From Nanobdellota archaeon (GTDB lineage: Archaea > Nanobdellota > Nanobdellia > SCGC-AAA011-G17 > ARS1403): a DNA stretch of 27,162 nucleotides. Numbering within the stretch: the stretch's first letter is position 1; each line of letters begins with the position of its first letter. The DNA is taken from contig JAHJRB010000042.1 of assembly GCA_018831025.1 (NCBI GenBank), forward strand, positions 1 through 27,162, given 5' to 3'. Of the stretch, positions 1-7,495 are shown piece after piece. Both the position numbers and the translations under genes were made by a program. The notes under the pieces are model-generated. The model was not told the DNA's origin and did no database searches. It saw only the letters and a program-made list of their open reading frames with translations.

Positions 1-29
1 GATGTTACAAAGAAGATGAAGTGAGATAG

Positions 30-38
30 TTTTATAAG
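30..38 (+). promoter_or_regulatory. TATA box of the NUDIX gene
   Basis: The element TTTTATAAG is centred about 26 bases before the ATG of the NUDIX gene. That is the usual archaeal distance from TATA box to transcription start, so the transcript is probably leaderless. No Shine-Dalgarno motif is evident before the start. Confidence 0.5.
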
Positions 39-59
39 TTTTTATTTTTTAGTAGGTAT

Positions 60-473
60 ATGTCATTTCCAATCCCTGTTGTTAGAGCGATTCTTGAAGA
101 TTCAGAAGGAAGAATCTTGCTATTAAGAAGAAGAGGTAGAGTAGCGGATGGTTTGTGGTGTCTTCCCGGTGGGAAAGTAAATTATAACCAGACAGTAGAA
201 CGGGCTGTATTAGAAGAAGTAAAAGAAGAAACTAGGTTGGGGATAGATAACTTAACCTTTTTATTTTATCAAGATGGATTGCCTGAAGGAGAGAGAGGAA
301 TGCATTGTATTCACCTTTATTTTTCAGGAAATCCTACAGGAACTCTTAGTCTAAACGGAGAATCATCCGAAGCCCATTGGGTATCCCCTGATGAATTTAG
401 AAATTATCCTATTGCATTTGGTAATGATGAAGCGGTTATACAATATTTATCTGAAAAAAGAAATCACCGATAA
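60..473 (+). CDS. NUDIX hydrolase with a degenerate Nudix box
   Basis: This 137-residue protein has the NUDIX fold signature: a beta-rich N-terminus (VVRAILEDSEGRILLLRR), then LPGGK followed by the Nudix box at residues 38-60. Family members hydrolyse nucleoside diphosphates linked to another moiety, as house-cleaning or signalling enzymes in the cytoplasm. The metal-binding glutamates of the REUxEE core are kept (E53, E56, E57). Three signature positions differ: the first Glu is Q44, the Arg is E52, and the Gly after EE is R59. Activity is therefore likely but the substrate cannot be predicted. It lies just upstream of the ribosomal operon, which has its own TATA box, so a functional link is not implied. 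Confidence 0.88.
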   Translation: MSFPIPVVRAILEDSEGRILLLRRRGRVADGLWCLPGGKVNYNQTVERAVLEEVKEETRLGIDNLTFLFYQDGLPEGERGMHCIHLYFSGNPTGTLSLNGESSEAHWVSPDEFRNYPIAFGNDEAVIQYLSEKRNHR

Positions 474-474
474 C

Positions 475-482
475 TTTATAAA
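475..482 (+). promoter_or_regulatory. TATA box of the uL3 ribosomal operon
   Basis: A perfect TTTATAAA follows the stop of the NUDIX gene by one base. By the spacing seen at other genes here, transcription should begin near position 505. That leaves about 130 bases of leader before the uL3 start, in contrast to the leaderless genes elsewhere in the window. Confidence 0.6.
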
Positions 483-504
483 TCCTCAATTTTGTAATTT
501 TATC

Positions 505-635
505 GTCTAAGAAATAGAAAGTAGCGTTGCTTAAAAAGCAAAAAAACTATTTTCGCTGATTCTATTTGTAGAAACGTAGCGGGAAAGCTACAAACCGATT
601 GCACACCCTGAAAAGGATGCAATCAATAGGAGCGG
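505..635 (+). promoter_or_regulatory. structured 5' leader RNA of the ribosomal operon
   Basis: The leader folds on inspection into several hairpins. Helix 1 pairs 512-519 with 560-567 (8 bp, AAATAGAA/TTCTATTT). Inside it, 523-526 pairs with 554-557 (AGCG/CGCT), enclosing hairpin 527-532/536-541 (TTGCTT/AAGCAA, 3-nt loop). Then come hairpin 576-580/587-591 (GTAGC/GCTAC) and hairpin 597-603/618-624 (GATTGCA/TGCAATC), the last capped by CCT-GAAA-AGG at 607-616, a GNRA tetraloop. The final helix ends 4 bases before GGAG (629-632), which abuts the uL3 ATG. CCG at 595-597 could also pair with CGG at 633-635 next to the start codon. An autoregulatory leader is plausible because r-proteins often control their own mRNA, but which ligand would bind is unknown. 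Confidence 0.55.
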
Positions 636-1598
636 ATGTCAAAACCCAAAAATCCAAGACATGGAAGTATGCAATTTTGGCCAAGGAAGAGAGCAAGGAG
701 AATATATCCTCGCGTAAGAACCTGGGCTGATGTAGATGGGAATAGATTATTAGGATTTGCAGGGTATAAAGTTGGAATGACGCACTTAAAATTAAGGGAT
801 AATTCTAATTCAACAACTAAAGGACAACTGATTTCATTGCCTGTGAGCATTATTGAATGCCCTCCATTAAAACCTTTTTCTCTAAGATTCTACAAAAAAA
901 CTCAAAGTGGATTAAAATTGGTTTCTGAAATTTTAGCTAAAAATTTAGACAAAGAATTAAAAAGAAAAATTTCAATGCCTAAGAAAGAATCTGAGGAAAA
1001 AGAAATAAAAGAATTTGATGTTTTAAGATTAAATGTTTATACTCAACCAAAATTAATCGGGCTGAAGAAAAAGCCGGAAGTGTTTGAAGTTGCTTTAGGA
1101 AGCAATGATTTAGCATATGCAAAAAGTTTACTTGAAAAAGAAATAAAAATAAGTGATATTTTTGAAGAGGGCAAATTAGTTGATACTCATTCTGTTTCTA
1201 AAGCTAAGGGTTTCCAAGGACCAGTTAAAAGATTTGGTGTTAATTTAAGACAAAAGAAATCTGAAAAAGTAAAGAGAGGACCTGGTAGTTTGGGTGCTTG
1301 GAGAGGACAGCAACATATGATGTATAGAGTAGCTCACGCTGGACAAATGGGTTTCCATACAAGGACAGAATATAACAAATTAATTTTAAAAATCGGAAAG
1401 AAGATTGAAGAAATAAATCCTAAAGGGGGATTTGTTGGTTATGGTTTAGTAAAAACAGATTATATTGTATTAAGGGGTTCTATTCCTGGAGTTAAAAAAA
1501 GATTAATCAGGTTAACAATGCCAATGAAGCCTAAAAAAGTACTGGAAATTGTTCCAGAAATTATTAAAATAAGTTTAAAATCTAAACAAGGAAAATGA
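636..1598 (+). CDS. rpl3: 50S ribosomal protein L3 (uL3)
   Basis: This is archaeal/eukaryotic-type uL3, which binds 23S rRNA near the peptidyl-transferase centre with a long internal extension. The N-terminus has the family pattern of Pro-Arg-x-Gly-Ser then FWPRKRARRIYPR. The core carries KGFQGPVKRFGV and a long conserved stretch with GAWRGQQHMMYRVAHAGQMG. At 320 residues the length is normal. The ATG follows GGAG by only 3 bases, an unusually tight spacing, but the N-terminal match supports this start. It is the first gene of the operon and overlaps uL4 by ATGA. Confidence 0.97.
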   Translation: MSKPKNPRHGSMQFWPRKRARRIYPRVRTWADVDGNRLLGFAGYKVGMTHLKLRDNSNSTTKGQLISLPVSIIECPPLKPFSLRFYKKTQSGLKLVSEILAKNLDKELKRKISMPKKESEEKEIKEFDVLRLNVYTQPKLIGLKKKPEVFEVALGSNDLAYAKSLLEKEIKISDIFEEGKLVDTHSVSKAKGFQGPVKRFGVNLRQKKSEKVKRGPGSLGAWRGQQHMMYRVAHAGQMGFHTRTEYNKLILKIGKKIEEINPKGGFVGYGLVKTDYIVLRGSIPGVKKRLIRLTMPMKPKKVLEIVPEIIKISLKSKQGK

Positions 1599-2431
1599 AA
1601 GTTAAAATTTTTGATATAAACGGAAAAAGCGGAAAAGAAATAGAATTACCTATTCAATTTAATGAAGAAATAAATCCTAATCTAATTAAGAGAGCGGTAT
1701 TAGCTATTAGCAGTATTGAAAGACAACCTTATGGTGCTATGCCAAAGGCCGGACAAAGAAGTTCTGCTAAATTAAGCAGGAGAAGAAGACAGTATAGAGG
1801 AAGTTATGGTCATGGTATTTCAAGAGTTCCTAGAAAAATTTTATGGAGAAGAGGTACTCAATTTGGATGGGAAGGCGCTTTCGCCCCTGGAATGAGAGGA
1901 GGTAGAAGAGCACATCCACCTAAATCAAGCAAGATTTTTGAAGTTAAAATAAATAAGAAAGAAAGAAGAAAAGCTATAAGATCTGCTTTGTCTGCTAGTG
2001 TTTTAAAAGAATATGTTGAGAAAAGACATCTAGTTCCGGATAATATTCCTTTAATAATTGAAAATAAATTTGAAGAAATAAATAAAACAAAAGATGTTAA
2101 AAACATTTTAACTAAATTAGGCTTAGAAAAAGAATTGGAAAGAATTAAAGAGAGAAAGATAAGAGCGGGTAAAGGTAAAGTTAGAGGAAGAAAGTATAAA
2201 ACTAAAAGAGGACCTTTGTTAGTTGTTTCTAAGGAATGTTCTTTAGAAAGAGCTGGAAGAAATTTACAGGGGATTGAAGTTTCTAAAGTTAATAGTCTTA
2301 ATGCAAAAAAATTAGCTCCTGGATGTGTACCGGGAAGGTTAATCATATGGAGCGAAAATGCAATTGAAAGGATGAGGAAAGAAAAATTGTTCACTAACGA
2401 AATTAAAATTGAGAAGGAAAATAAAAAATGA
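1595..2431 (+). CDS. rpl4: 50S ribosomal protein L4 (uL4)
   Basis: uL4 lines the peptide exit tunnel of the large subunit. The basic central loop around residues 45-105 (PYGAMPKAGQRSSAKLSRRR, then GHGISRVPRKI and PGMRGGRRAHPP) is characteristic of the archaeal protein. The C-terminal region with GRNLQGIEVSKVNSL also fits. At 278 residues it is slightly longer than many archaeal homologues. It is coupled to uL3 and uL23 by four-base ATGA overlaps. Several uL4 proteins regulate their own operon in bacteria, so it is one candidate ligand for the leader upstream of uL3. Confidence 0.97.
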   Translation: MKVKIFDINGKSGKEIELPIQFNEEINPNLIKRAVLAISSIERQPYGAMPKAGQRSSAKLSRRRRQYRGSYGHGISRVPRKILWRRGTQFGWEGAFAPGMRGGRRAHPPKSSKIFEVKINKKERRKAIRSALSASVLKEYVEKRHLVPDNIPLIIENKFEEINKTKDVKNILTKLGLEKELERIKERKIRAGKGKVRGRKYKTKRGPLLVVSKECSLERAGRNLQGIEVSKVNSLNAKKLAPGCVPGRLIIWSENAIERMRKEKLFTNEIKIEKENKK

Positions 2432-2691
2432 AAGACCTTTACAAAACAATCAAAAACCCAATATCAACAGAAAAAGCGGTTAGATTAATGGAAAAAGAAA
2501 ATAAACTCCTTTTTATTGTAGATGTGAAATCAACTAAACTTGATATTAAAAACGCTGTTGAAAAATTGTTCAATGTAAAAGTTGTAAGCGTAAATACTTT
2601 AAATGATGCTAATGGTAGAAAAAAAGCTTATGTTAGATTAAGTGTTGAAAATCCAGCAATTGATATTGCTACAGAATTAGGATTAATGTAA
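2428..2691 (+). CDS. rpl23: 50S ribosomal protein L23 (uL23)
   Basis: This 87-residue protein matches archaeal uL23, which sits at the tunnel exit and is a docking site for SRP and chaperones. It opens with the typical IKNPISTEKAVRLMEKENKL and contains the conserved VEKLFNVKVVSVNTL and GRKKAYVRL segments. Length is normal for archaea. The start overlaps the uL4 stop (ATGA). The stop is followed by one A and then the uL2 ATG. Confidence 0.96.
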   Translation: MKDLYKTIKNPISTEKAVRLMEKENKLLFIVDVKSTKLDIKNAVEKLFNVKVVSVNTLNDANGRKKAYVRLSVENPAIDIATELGLM

Positions 2692-2692
2692 A

Positions 2693-3430
2693 ATGGGTAA
2701 AAGAATAATACAACAGGCAAGGGGACATGGAGGACCTAGGTATAGAAGTCCTAGTTTCAACTTTGTTGGTAGAGTTACCCATAGAGATTATGATGAAAAA
2801 GAGAAAAATGAAAAGATGGATGGAAAGATAATAGATATAATTGATTGCCCTGGACATAGTGCTCCATTAGTCGTTGTTGAATATGAAAACGGAGAAAGAT
2901 TGCATAATATAGCCGGAGAGGGAGTTTATGTTGGACAAACAATTTCTTCAGGATTAAAAGCGGATGTTAAAAAAGGGAATACATTGCCATTAAAAAATAT
3001 CCCAGAAGGAACTACTATTTTTAATATCGAAAGAAACCCAGGGGATTTAGGGAAATATGTTAAAGCTGCAGGAAGTTCTGCAAAAATAGATTCAAGATTA
3101 AAAGATAAAGTTATTGTAAAAATGCCTTCTAGAAAAAATAAGGTATTTAATCCAGACTGCAGGGCAACTATTGGTTTAATTGCAGGAGCTGGAAGGGTTG
3201 AAAAACCTGTTTTAAAAGCCGGGAAAAAATACTATATGATGAAGGCTAAAAATAAATTATATCCAAAAACAAGTGCTGGAGCTATGAATGCTACTGATCA
3301 TCCATTCGGTTCTGGAAGAGGTGGACCAACATATGGTGGAAGAGCAAGTAGCATAGCACCTAAGAATGCACCACCTGGAAGAAAGGTCGGTATGATAAGA
3401 GCTAGTAGAACTGGAGGGAGACGCAAGTAA
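2693..3430 (+). CDS. rpl2: 50S ribosomal protein L2 (uL2)
   Basis: uL2 is a core large-subunit protein needed for subunit association and peptidyl transfer. The N-terminus (MGKRIIQQARGHGGPRYRSP) is the archaeal form. The conserved C-terminal loop with the functionally important histidine appears as GAMNATDHPFGSGRGGP, ending in a basic tail. At 245 residues the size is normal. It starts one base after the uL23 stop in the TAAaATG pattern common in this cluster. Confidence 0.97.
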   Translation: MGKRIIQQARGHGGPRYRSPSFNFVGRVTHRDYDEKEKNEKMDGKIIDIIDCPGHSAPLVVVEYENGERLHNIAGEGVYVGQTISSGLKADVKKGNTLPLKNIPEGTTIFNIERNPGDLGKYVKAAGSSAKIDSRLKDKVIVKMPSRKNKVFNPDCRATIGLIAGAGRVEKPVLKAGKKYYMMKAKNKLYPKTSAGAMNATDHPFGSGRGGPTYGGRASSIAPKNAPPGRKVGMIRASRTGGRRK

Positions 3431-3432
3431 AA

Positions 3433-3813
3433 ATGCCAAGCGAATTCAAATTTTACGGAAAAACAGTGGAAGAAGTTAAGAAATTAGATATCAAAGAATT
3501 TATGAAATTAATCCCTGCCAGACAAAGAAGATCCTTGAAAAGGGGATTAAACGAAGAGAAAAAGAAATTCTTAGAGAAATTAAAGAAAAGCTCTAAGCCT
3601 GTTAAGACTCATTTAAGAGATATGATTATTGTTCCTGAAATGATTGGAAAGAGGATTTTAGTTCATAGCGGTAAAGGTTTTGTTGATGTTAATGTTAATG
3701 AAGAAATGTTAGGAAGATATTTAGGAGAGTTTGTAATGACAAGACAAAAAGTAGCACACTCTGCACCAGGTATTGGTGCTACAAAATCCAGTGCTGCGGT
3801 GTCTGTAAGATAA
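3433..3813 (+). CDS. rps19: 30S ribosomal protein S19 (uS19)
   Basis: uS19 of the small-subunit head contacts the A-site finger and intersubunit bridges. The archaeal form has an N-terminal extension absent in bacteria, seen here as residues 1-55 including LIPARQRRSLKRGL. The conserved core follows (THLRDMIIVPEMIGKRILVH, then the FVMTR motif and KVAHSAPGIGATKSS). A purine-rich GGAGGGAG sequence at 3414-3421, inside the end of uL2, may serve as its ribosome-binding site. Two bases separate it from the uL2 stop. Confidence 0.96.
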   Translation: MPSEFKFYGKTVEEVKKLDIKEFMKLIPARQRRSLKRGLNEEKKKFLEKLKKSSKPVKTHLRDMIIVPEMIGKRILVHSGKGFVDVNVNEEMLGRYLGEFVMTRQKVAHSAPGIGATKSSAAVSVR

Positions 3814-3814
3814 A

Positions 3815-4288
3815 ATGGCTGAAGAAAATAAAGCAAGGGTGTTTGGGAGGAGTTTACCTATCTCCACAAAACAAAGCATAGAAATTTGCAATTTCCTTAG
3901 AGGCAGGACTACTGAAGAAAGTAAAAAACTGCTGGAAGGGGTTATAGCAAAGAAGATTGCTGTGCCATTTAAAAGATTCAATAAAGATATGGGGCATAAA
4001 AGAGGAAAAATCGCAAGTGGAAGATTCCCTAACAAAGCTTCTGAGCACATATTAAAATTGATAAAAAGTGTTGAAGCTAATGCTAAAAATATCGGGTTAA
4101 TTGGACCATTTGTTATTGAAAGCATAATTCCTAATCAAGCAGCAAGAAGCTGGCATTACGGAAGACAAAGAAGAAGAAAAAATAAGAGAACTCATATTGA
4201 AATTGTGGTAAAAGAAGGTAAGAAAGAAGTAAAAAATATCAAAGAAAAAAAGCCAATCAAAAAGGAAACTAAAGAGGATAAAAAATGA
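3815..4288 (+). CDS. rpl22: 50S ribosomal protein L22 (uL22)
   Basis: uL22 reaches into the exit tunnel and organises several 23S rRNA domains. Family landmarks are the N-terminal RVFGRSLPISTKQSIEICNF, the basic HKRGKIASGRFPNKAS loop, and the C-terminal beta-hairpin with SWHYGRQRRRKNKRTHIEI. After about residue 138 there is a Lys/Glu-rich tail not needed for the fold. It begins one base after uS19 (TAAaATG) and overlaps uS3 by ATGA. Confidence 0.96.
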   Translation: MAEENKARVFGRSLPISTKQSIEICNFLRGRTTEESKKLLEGVIAKKIAVPFKRFNKDMGHKRGKIASGRFPNKASEHILKLIKSVEANAKNIGLIGPFVIESIIPNQAARSWHYGRQRRRKNKRTHIEIVVKEGKKEVKNIKEKKPIKKETKEDKK

Positions 4289-4983
4289 TTGAAAGAAATA
4301 TTTTAGCACAGAAGATGAAGGAGTTTCATATAAAAGAATTCATCGCTAAGGAATTTATGAAAACAGGTTATAGTCATACAAAAATTCAAAGAACTCCATT
4401 AGGAGACAAAGTTACTATATATACTTCAAGACCAGGATTAGTTGTAGGAAGAAAAGGAGAAACTATCAAGAAACTTACAAATATTTTGAAAAACAGATAT
4501 AAAGTTGAAAATCCACAAATTGAAATTGGTGAAATAGAAAATCCTTATTTTGATGCTCAATCGATTGCTGAGAAAATTGCTTATACATTAGAAAAATTCG
4601 GACCTAAGAGATTTAAGTCTGTTGGTTATAAGACATTACAATCCGTCATGGATGCCGGAGCTCTTGGTGTTGAGATAGTTATTGCTGGGAAAATACCAAG
4701 TTCCAGAGCTAAAAGATGGAGATTTATGGATGGTTATCTAAAAAAATGCGGTCATGTTTCAGATAAATATGTTGTAAGAGGAATGTCTACTGCCTTCATT
4801 AAATCGGGTGCTGTAGGAATTAATGTAAGCATAATGCCACCAGGTTTAAGGTTGCCAGATCATGTTGAATTCATAGAACAAAAACCAGAAGTGAAAGAAC
4901 AACCCAAAAAAGAAGAGGTTAAAATCGAGGAGAAAACTGAAAAAGAAAATGTTGAGAGTAAAAAAACTAAGGGATCTAAGTAA
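4285..4983 (+). CDS. rps3: 30S ribosomal protein S3 (uS3)
   Basis: uS3 lines the mRNA entry tunnel and contributes to helicase activity and decoding. The N-terminal half is a type II KH domain with the GxxG loop (VVGRKGET, residues 53-60), followed by the uS3 C-terminal domain (IVIAGKIPSSRAKRWRF, SGAVGINVSIMPPG). From about residue 195 the protein becomes a Lys/Glu-rich tail. The last 35 bases of the gene also encode the start of uL29 in another frame, so the tail's coding sequence is doubly constrained. Confidence 0.96.
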   Translation: MIERNILAQKMKEFHIKEFIAKEFMKTGYSHTKIQRTPLGDKVTIYTSRPGLVVGRKGETIKKLTNILKNRYKVENPQIEIGEIENPYFDAQSIAEKIAYTLEKFGPKRFKSVGYKTLQSVMDAGALGVEIVIAGKIPSSRAKRWRFMDGYLKKCGHVSDKYVVRGMSTAFIKSGAVGINVSIMPPGLRLPDHVEFIEQKPEVKEQPKKEEVKIEEKTEKENVESKKTKGSK

Positions 4984-5158
4984 AGAAGAACTAGAAAAAC
5001 AACTAGTTGAACTTAGGAAAGAAATGATGAAATATAATGCTCAAATTTCGACAGGAACACCTCCAGAAAATCCTGGAAAGGTGAGGAATGTTAAAAGAAC
5101 TATAGCAAGAATTAATACTCTATTAAAAGAAAAACCGGAGGAAAAAGAAAAGAAATGA
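4949..5158 (+). CDS. rpl29: 50S ribosomal protein L29 (uL29)
   Basis: This small helical-hairpin protein lies at the tunnel exit beside uL23. The sequence LRVKKLRDLSKEELEKQLVE followed by RKEMMKYNAQISTGTPPENP matches archaeal uL29. The ATG inside uS3 is required: the next Met is residue 26, which would remove most of the first conserved helix. The overlap of 35 bases with uS3 is the longest in the cluster. The stop overlaps aIF1 by ATGA. Confidence 0.94.
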   Translation: MLRVKKLRDLSKEELEKQLVELRKEMMKYNAQISTGTPPENPGKVRNVKRTIARINTLLKEKPEEKEKK

Positions 5159-5463
5159 GTGAAATATGCGAAAAATGTGGTTTACCAAAACAACTTTGTG
5201 TTTGTGAAACAATTGCAAAAGAAGATCAAGAAATTGTCGTAAGACAAGAAAAGAAAAGATTTGGTAAAATTGTTACAGTTGTTGAAGGTATAGACCCAAA
5301 AGAAATCGATATAAAAGACTTAGCTAAAAAATTGAAGTCAAAATTTGCTTGTGGTGGTACAGCAAAAAAAGGCACAATTGAATTACAAGGAGATCATACT
5401 GAAGGTGTTAAAACTGAGTTAATAAAACTCGGTTTTAAAGAAGAAACAATCCGAAAGAAATGA
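5155..5463 (+). CDS. translation initiation factor 1 (aIF1, SUI1 family)
   Basis: aIF1 binds the small subunit near the P site and checks start-codon selection. The SUI1 core is clear: RQEKKRFGKIVTVVEGIDP then KLKSKFACGGTAKKGTIELQGDH and a C-terminal KLGF helix. The N-terminus holds a cysteine cluster (C5, C8, C15, C17) typical of archaeal members, which may bind a metal. At 102 residues it is full length. Its location between uL29 and Rpp29 is the standard archaeal order, with ATGA overlaps on both sides. Confidence 0.96.
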   Translation: MSEICEKCGLPKQLCVCETIAKEDQEIVVRQEKKRFGKIVTVVEGIDPKEIDIKDLAKKLKSKFACGGTAKKGTIELQGDHTEGVKTELIKLGFKEETIRKK

Positions 5464-5711
5464 AACTAAAAGATGCCGTCAAATATGAATTCATCGGAGA
5501 AATGCTGGAGGTTGTTGAATCCAGCAATAAAGATTTGGTAGGAGTGAAGGGAAAAGTGATTAACGAAACAAAAAACATGTTTGAACTGGACAATGGAAAA
5601 AAACTAATCAAAGACCAAAGTGTGTTTGATATTAGTATTGGAGAAAAAGTTTTCAGGATAGATGGAAAGTTGCTTGTAGGAAGACCTGAAGATAGGATTA
5701 AGAAAAAATGA
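5460..5711 (+). CDS. rnp1: ribonuclease P protein component 1 (Rpp29/Pop4)
   Basis: This 83-residue protein matches archaeal Rpp29, a Sm-like beta-barrel subunit that helps the RNase P RNA recognise the 5' leader of pre-tRNA. Visible landmarks are the start YEFIGEMLEVVESSN, the GVKGKVINETKNMFEL strand pair, and the C-terminal GRPEDRIKKK. It is on the short side for the family. It sits between aIF1 and uS17, its standard archaeal location, and shares ATGA overlaps with both. Confidence 0.93.
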   Translation: MKLKDAVKYEFIGEMLEVVESSNKDLVGVKGKVINETKNMFELDNGKKLIKDQSVFDISIGEKVFRIDGKLLVGRPEDRIKKK

Positions 5712-6028
5712 ATACCGAAATTGAAGTAAAAAAACCTAAGAAGGAATGTAAAAGTGAGGATTGTCCTTTTCATGGAACATTAAAAGTACATGGAAGAACT
5801 TTCGTTGGAAAAGTTAAATCAGCAAAAGCTAGAAAGACAATCGTTGTTAGTTGGGAAAGAGCTCACTACATCAGAAAATATGAAAGATATGAAAAAAGAC
5901 TTTCAAAAATTCAGGCACATGTTCCTAAATGTATAGATGTTAAAGAGGGAGATACTGTAAAAATAATGGAGTGTAGACCCTTGAGTAAAACAAAACACTT
6001 TGTGGTTGTAGAAAATGAAAGCAACTAA
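5708..6028 (+). CDS. rps17: 30S ribosomal protein S17 (uS17)
   Basis: uS17 is a primary 16S rRNA-binding protein with an OB fold. The archaeal N-terminus with two cysteines (C14, C19, in SEDCPFHGTLKVHGRTF) is present, followed by GKVKSAKARKTIVVSWERAH and SKIQAHVPKCIDVKEGDTV. At 106 residues the length is normal. Its last 14 bases overlap the start of uL14. Confidence 0.96.
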   Translation: MNTEIEVKKPKKECKSEDCPFHGTLKVHGRTFVGKVKSAKARKTIVVSWERAHYIRKYERYEKRLSKIQAHVPKCIDVKEGDTVKIMECRPLSKTKHFVVVENESN

Positions 6029-6416
6029 AGCAAACGTAATCAGATCATTACCTGTAGGGGCAAGAGTTCCAACTTGTGATAATTCCGGAGCTAAAATAAT
6101 TCAAATAATGTCTGTAAAAGGTCACAAAACAGTCAAGGGAAGAAGAAGTGCAGCAGGTGTAGGAGATTATGTTACTGCAAGCGTTAAGGCAGGAGTTCCA
6201 GGAATGAGGAAGACTGTTGTAAATGCTATCATTGTAAGGCAGAAAAAAGAGTATAGGAGAGCAGATGGAACAAGAATAAAGTTTGAGGATAATGCTGCTG
6301 TTGTACTTAAAGATGAAAGAGGAACGCCTAAAGGGACTATTTTAAAGGGTCCTATTTCAAAAGAAGCCGCGGAGAGATGGCCAGGTATTGCTAAATTGGC
6401 TACTATTATTGTATAA
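6015..6416 (+). CDS. rpl14: 50S ribosomal protein L14 (uL14)
   Basis: uL14 is a five-stranded barrel at the subunit interface and, in archaea and eukaryotes, part of the surface bound by IF6. The conserved VPTCDNSGAKIIQIMSVKG and the C-terminal KGPISKEAAERWPGIAKLA are diagnostic. The chosen ATG lies inside uS17 and gives an N-terminus (MKATKANVIRSLPVGARVP) that aligns with other archaeal forms. Its presence with aIF6 downstream is notable since the two proteins interact. Confidence 0.97.
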   Translation: MKATKANVIRSLPVGARVPTCDNSGAKIIQIMSVKGHKTVKGRRSAAGVGDYVTASVKAGVPGMRKTVVNAIIVRQKKEYRRADGTRIKFEDNAAVVLKDERGTPKGTILKGPISKEAAERWPGIAKLATIIV

Positions 6417-6417
6417 A

Positions 6418-6822
6418 ATGAAACAAAAATTTTCAAAATCATGGAAATCAAGTAAAAGTCCTAGAAAACAGAGGAAGTATGTAAAAAATGCTCCTTTACA
6501 TATTAAAAGAAGTATGATGAAAAGCAGACTATCGAAGGAATTAACAAAAAAATATGGAAAAAGGAATAGTGGGGTTAGAAAAGGAGACAAAGTAAAAATC
6601 GTCAGAGGGAACTTTAAAGCTCACACTGGGAAAGTTGAAAAGATATTGACTAAAAAGATGAAAGTTCAGATTGAAGGAATTCAATTAGTTAAAAGAGATG
6701 GAAATAAAGTTTACTATCCTATTCATCCTTCAAACCTAATTATTACTGAATTAAATTTGGAAGATAAAAAAAGGGTAAAAAGTCTAGGAGAGAAAAGTTT
6801 AGGAGAGCAAAAAAATGAGTAA
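6418..6822 (+). CDS. rpl24: 50S ribosomal protein L24 (uL24)
   Basis: uL24 is an early-assembly KOW-domain protein. The archaeal N-terminal region (SWKSSKSPRKQRKYVKNAPL) precedes the KOW motif (VRKGDKVKIVRGNFKAHTGK). The frame is open farther upstream into uL14, with a Met 30 bases earlier, but the start one base after the uL14 stop gives the family N-terminus and the TAAaATG junction seen repeatedly here. The protein is therefore 134 residues. It overlaps eS4 by 8 bases. Confidence 0.95.
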   Translation: MKQKFSKSWKSSKSPRKQRKYVKNAPLHIKRSMMKSRLSKELTKKYGKRNSGVRKGDKVKIVRGNFKAHTGKVEKILTKKMKVQIEGIQLVKRDGNKVYYPIHPSNLIITELNLEDKKRVKSLGEKSLGEQKNE

Positions 6823-7495
6823 AAGACATTTGAAAACAATTAACACACCAAGAAGTTGGCCTATTGAAAGGAAGAAAAGATATTGGGTTAGCAGACCTAA
6901 TCCCGGTCCACATTCTCTTAGAGAAAGTTTACCATTAAATGTTATATTTAGAGACTTATTGGGTTATATAAAAACTACAAGAGAATTAAAGAAGATACTA
7001 AATCAGGAAGTTGTTAAAGTAAATGGTAAGGTAAGAAAAGACTATAAATTCCCTGTTGGCATTTTTGATATTTTAGAGTTAGGTGAAGAAGAGTTTTATA
7101 GAATTCTATATAATGAAAAAGGAAAATTCTATTTGAATAAAATTGGGAAAGAAGAGAGAAATAATAGGATTTACAAAGTCATTAACAAAAGAATATTGAA
7201 AGGGAAGAAATCCCAATTAAATTTAAGCAATGGGGAAAATCTACTAACAGACAAGGAAGTTAAAACAGGAGACTCAATACTTTTAGAAGATAAAAAAATC
7301 AAGAATATTTTGAAATTAGACAAAGGTTCTCTTATCTATTTATCGGGTGGTAAACATATTGGAGTTACTGGAAAGGTAAAAACTATAGAAGGGAAGAAAC
7401 TTTTCTTTATGCAAGGTAAAGAAGAATTAGAAACTTTGAAAAAATATGCTTTTGTTATTGGGAAAGATAAACCAATTATCGAGATTAAAAAATGA
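6815..7495 (+). CDS. rps4e: 30S ribosomal protein S4e (eS4)
   Basis: eS4 is a small-subunit protein found only in archaea and eukaryotes. Its order of elements is visible: the N-terminal HLKTINTPRSWPIERKKRYW, an S4 RNA-binding region (LPLNVIFRDLLGYIKTTREL then VVKVNGKVRKDYKFPVGIFD), and a C-terminal KOW-type segment (GGKHIGVTGKVKTIEGKK). At 226 residues it is somewhat shorter than typical members. It overlaps uL24 by 8 bases and uL5 by ATGA. Confidence 0.95.
   Translation: MSKRHLKTINTPRSWPIERKKRYWVSRPNPGPHSLRESLPLNVIFRDLLGYIKTTRELKKILNQEVVKVNGKVRKDYKFPVGIFDILELGEEEFYRILYNEKGKFYLNKIGKEERNNRIYKVINKRILKGKKSQLNLSNGENLLTDKEVKTGDSILLEDKKIKNILKLDKGSLIYLSGGKHIGVTGKVKTIEGKKLFFMQGKEELETLKKYAFVIGKDKPIIEIKK

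Noticed and set aside
1..24. Possible tail of an upstream gene (eight codons ending in TGA).
   Set aside because: Too short to support; any frame can end in a stop by chance at this length, and no protein features can be seen.
505..567. A kink-turn or box C/D RNA in the uL3 leader, because CTGA occurs at 556-559.
   Set aside because: No matching box C (RTGATGA) is present opposite it and the internal loop lacks tandem G-A pairs.
1858..2394. Long antisense frames opposite ribosomal genes, for example opposite uL4.
   Set aside because: Their products are low-complexity Leu/Phe/Ser sequences expected from the complement of Lys/Arg-rich AT-rich genes, with no recognisable domain or promoter.
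6388..6417. Upstream Met as the start of uL24.
   Set aside because: It would add ten hydrophobic residues not found in the family and lies deep in uL14. The start one base after the uL14 stop gives the canonical N-terminus.
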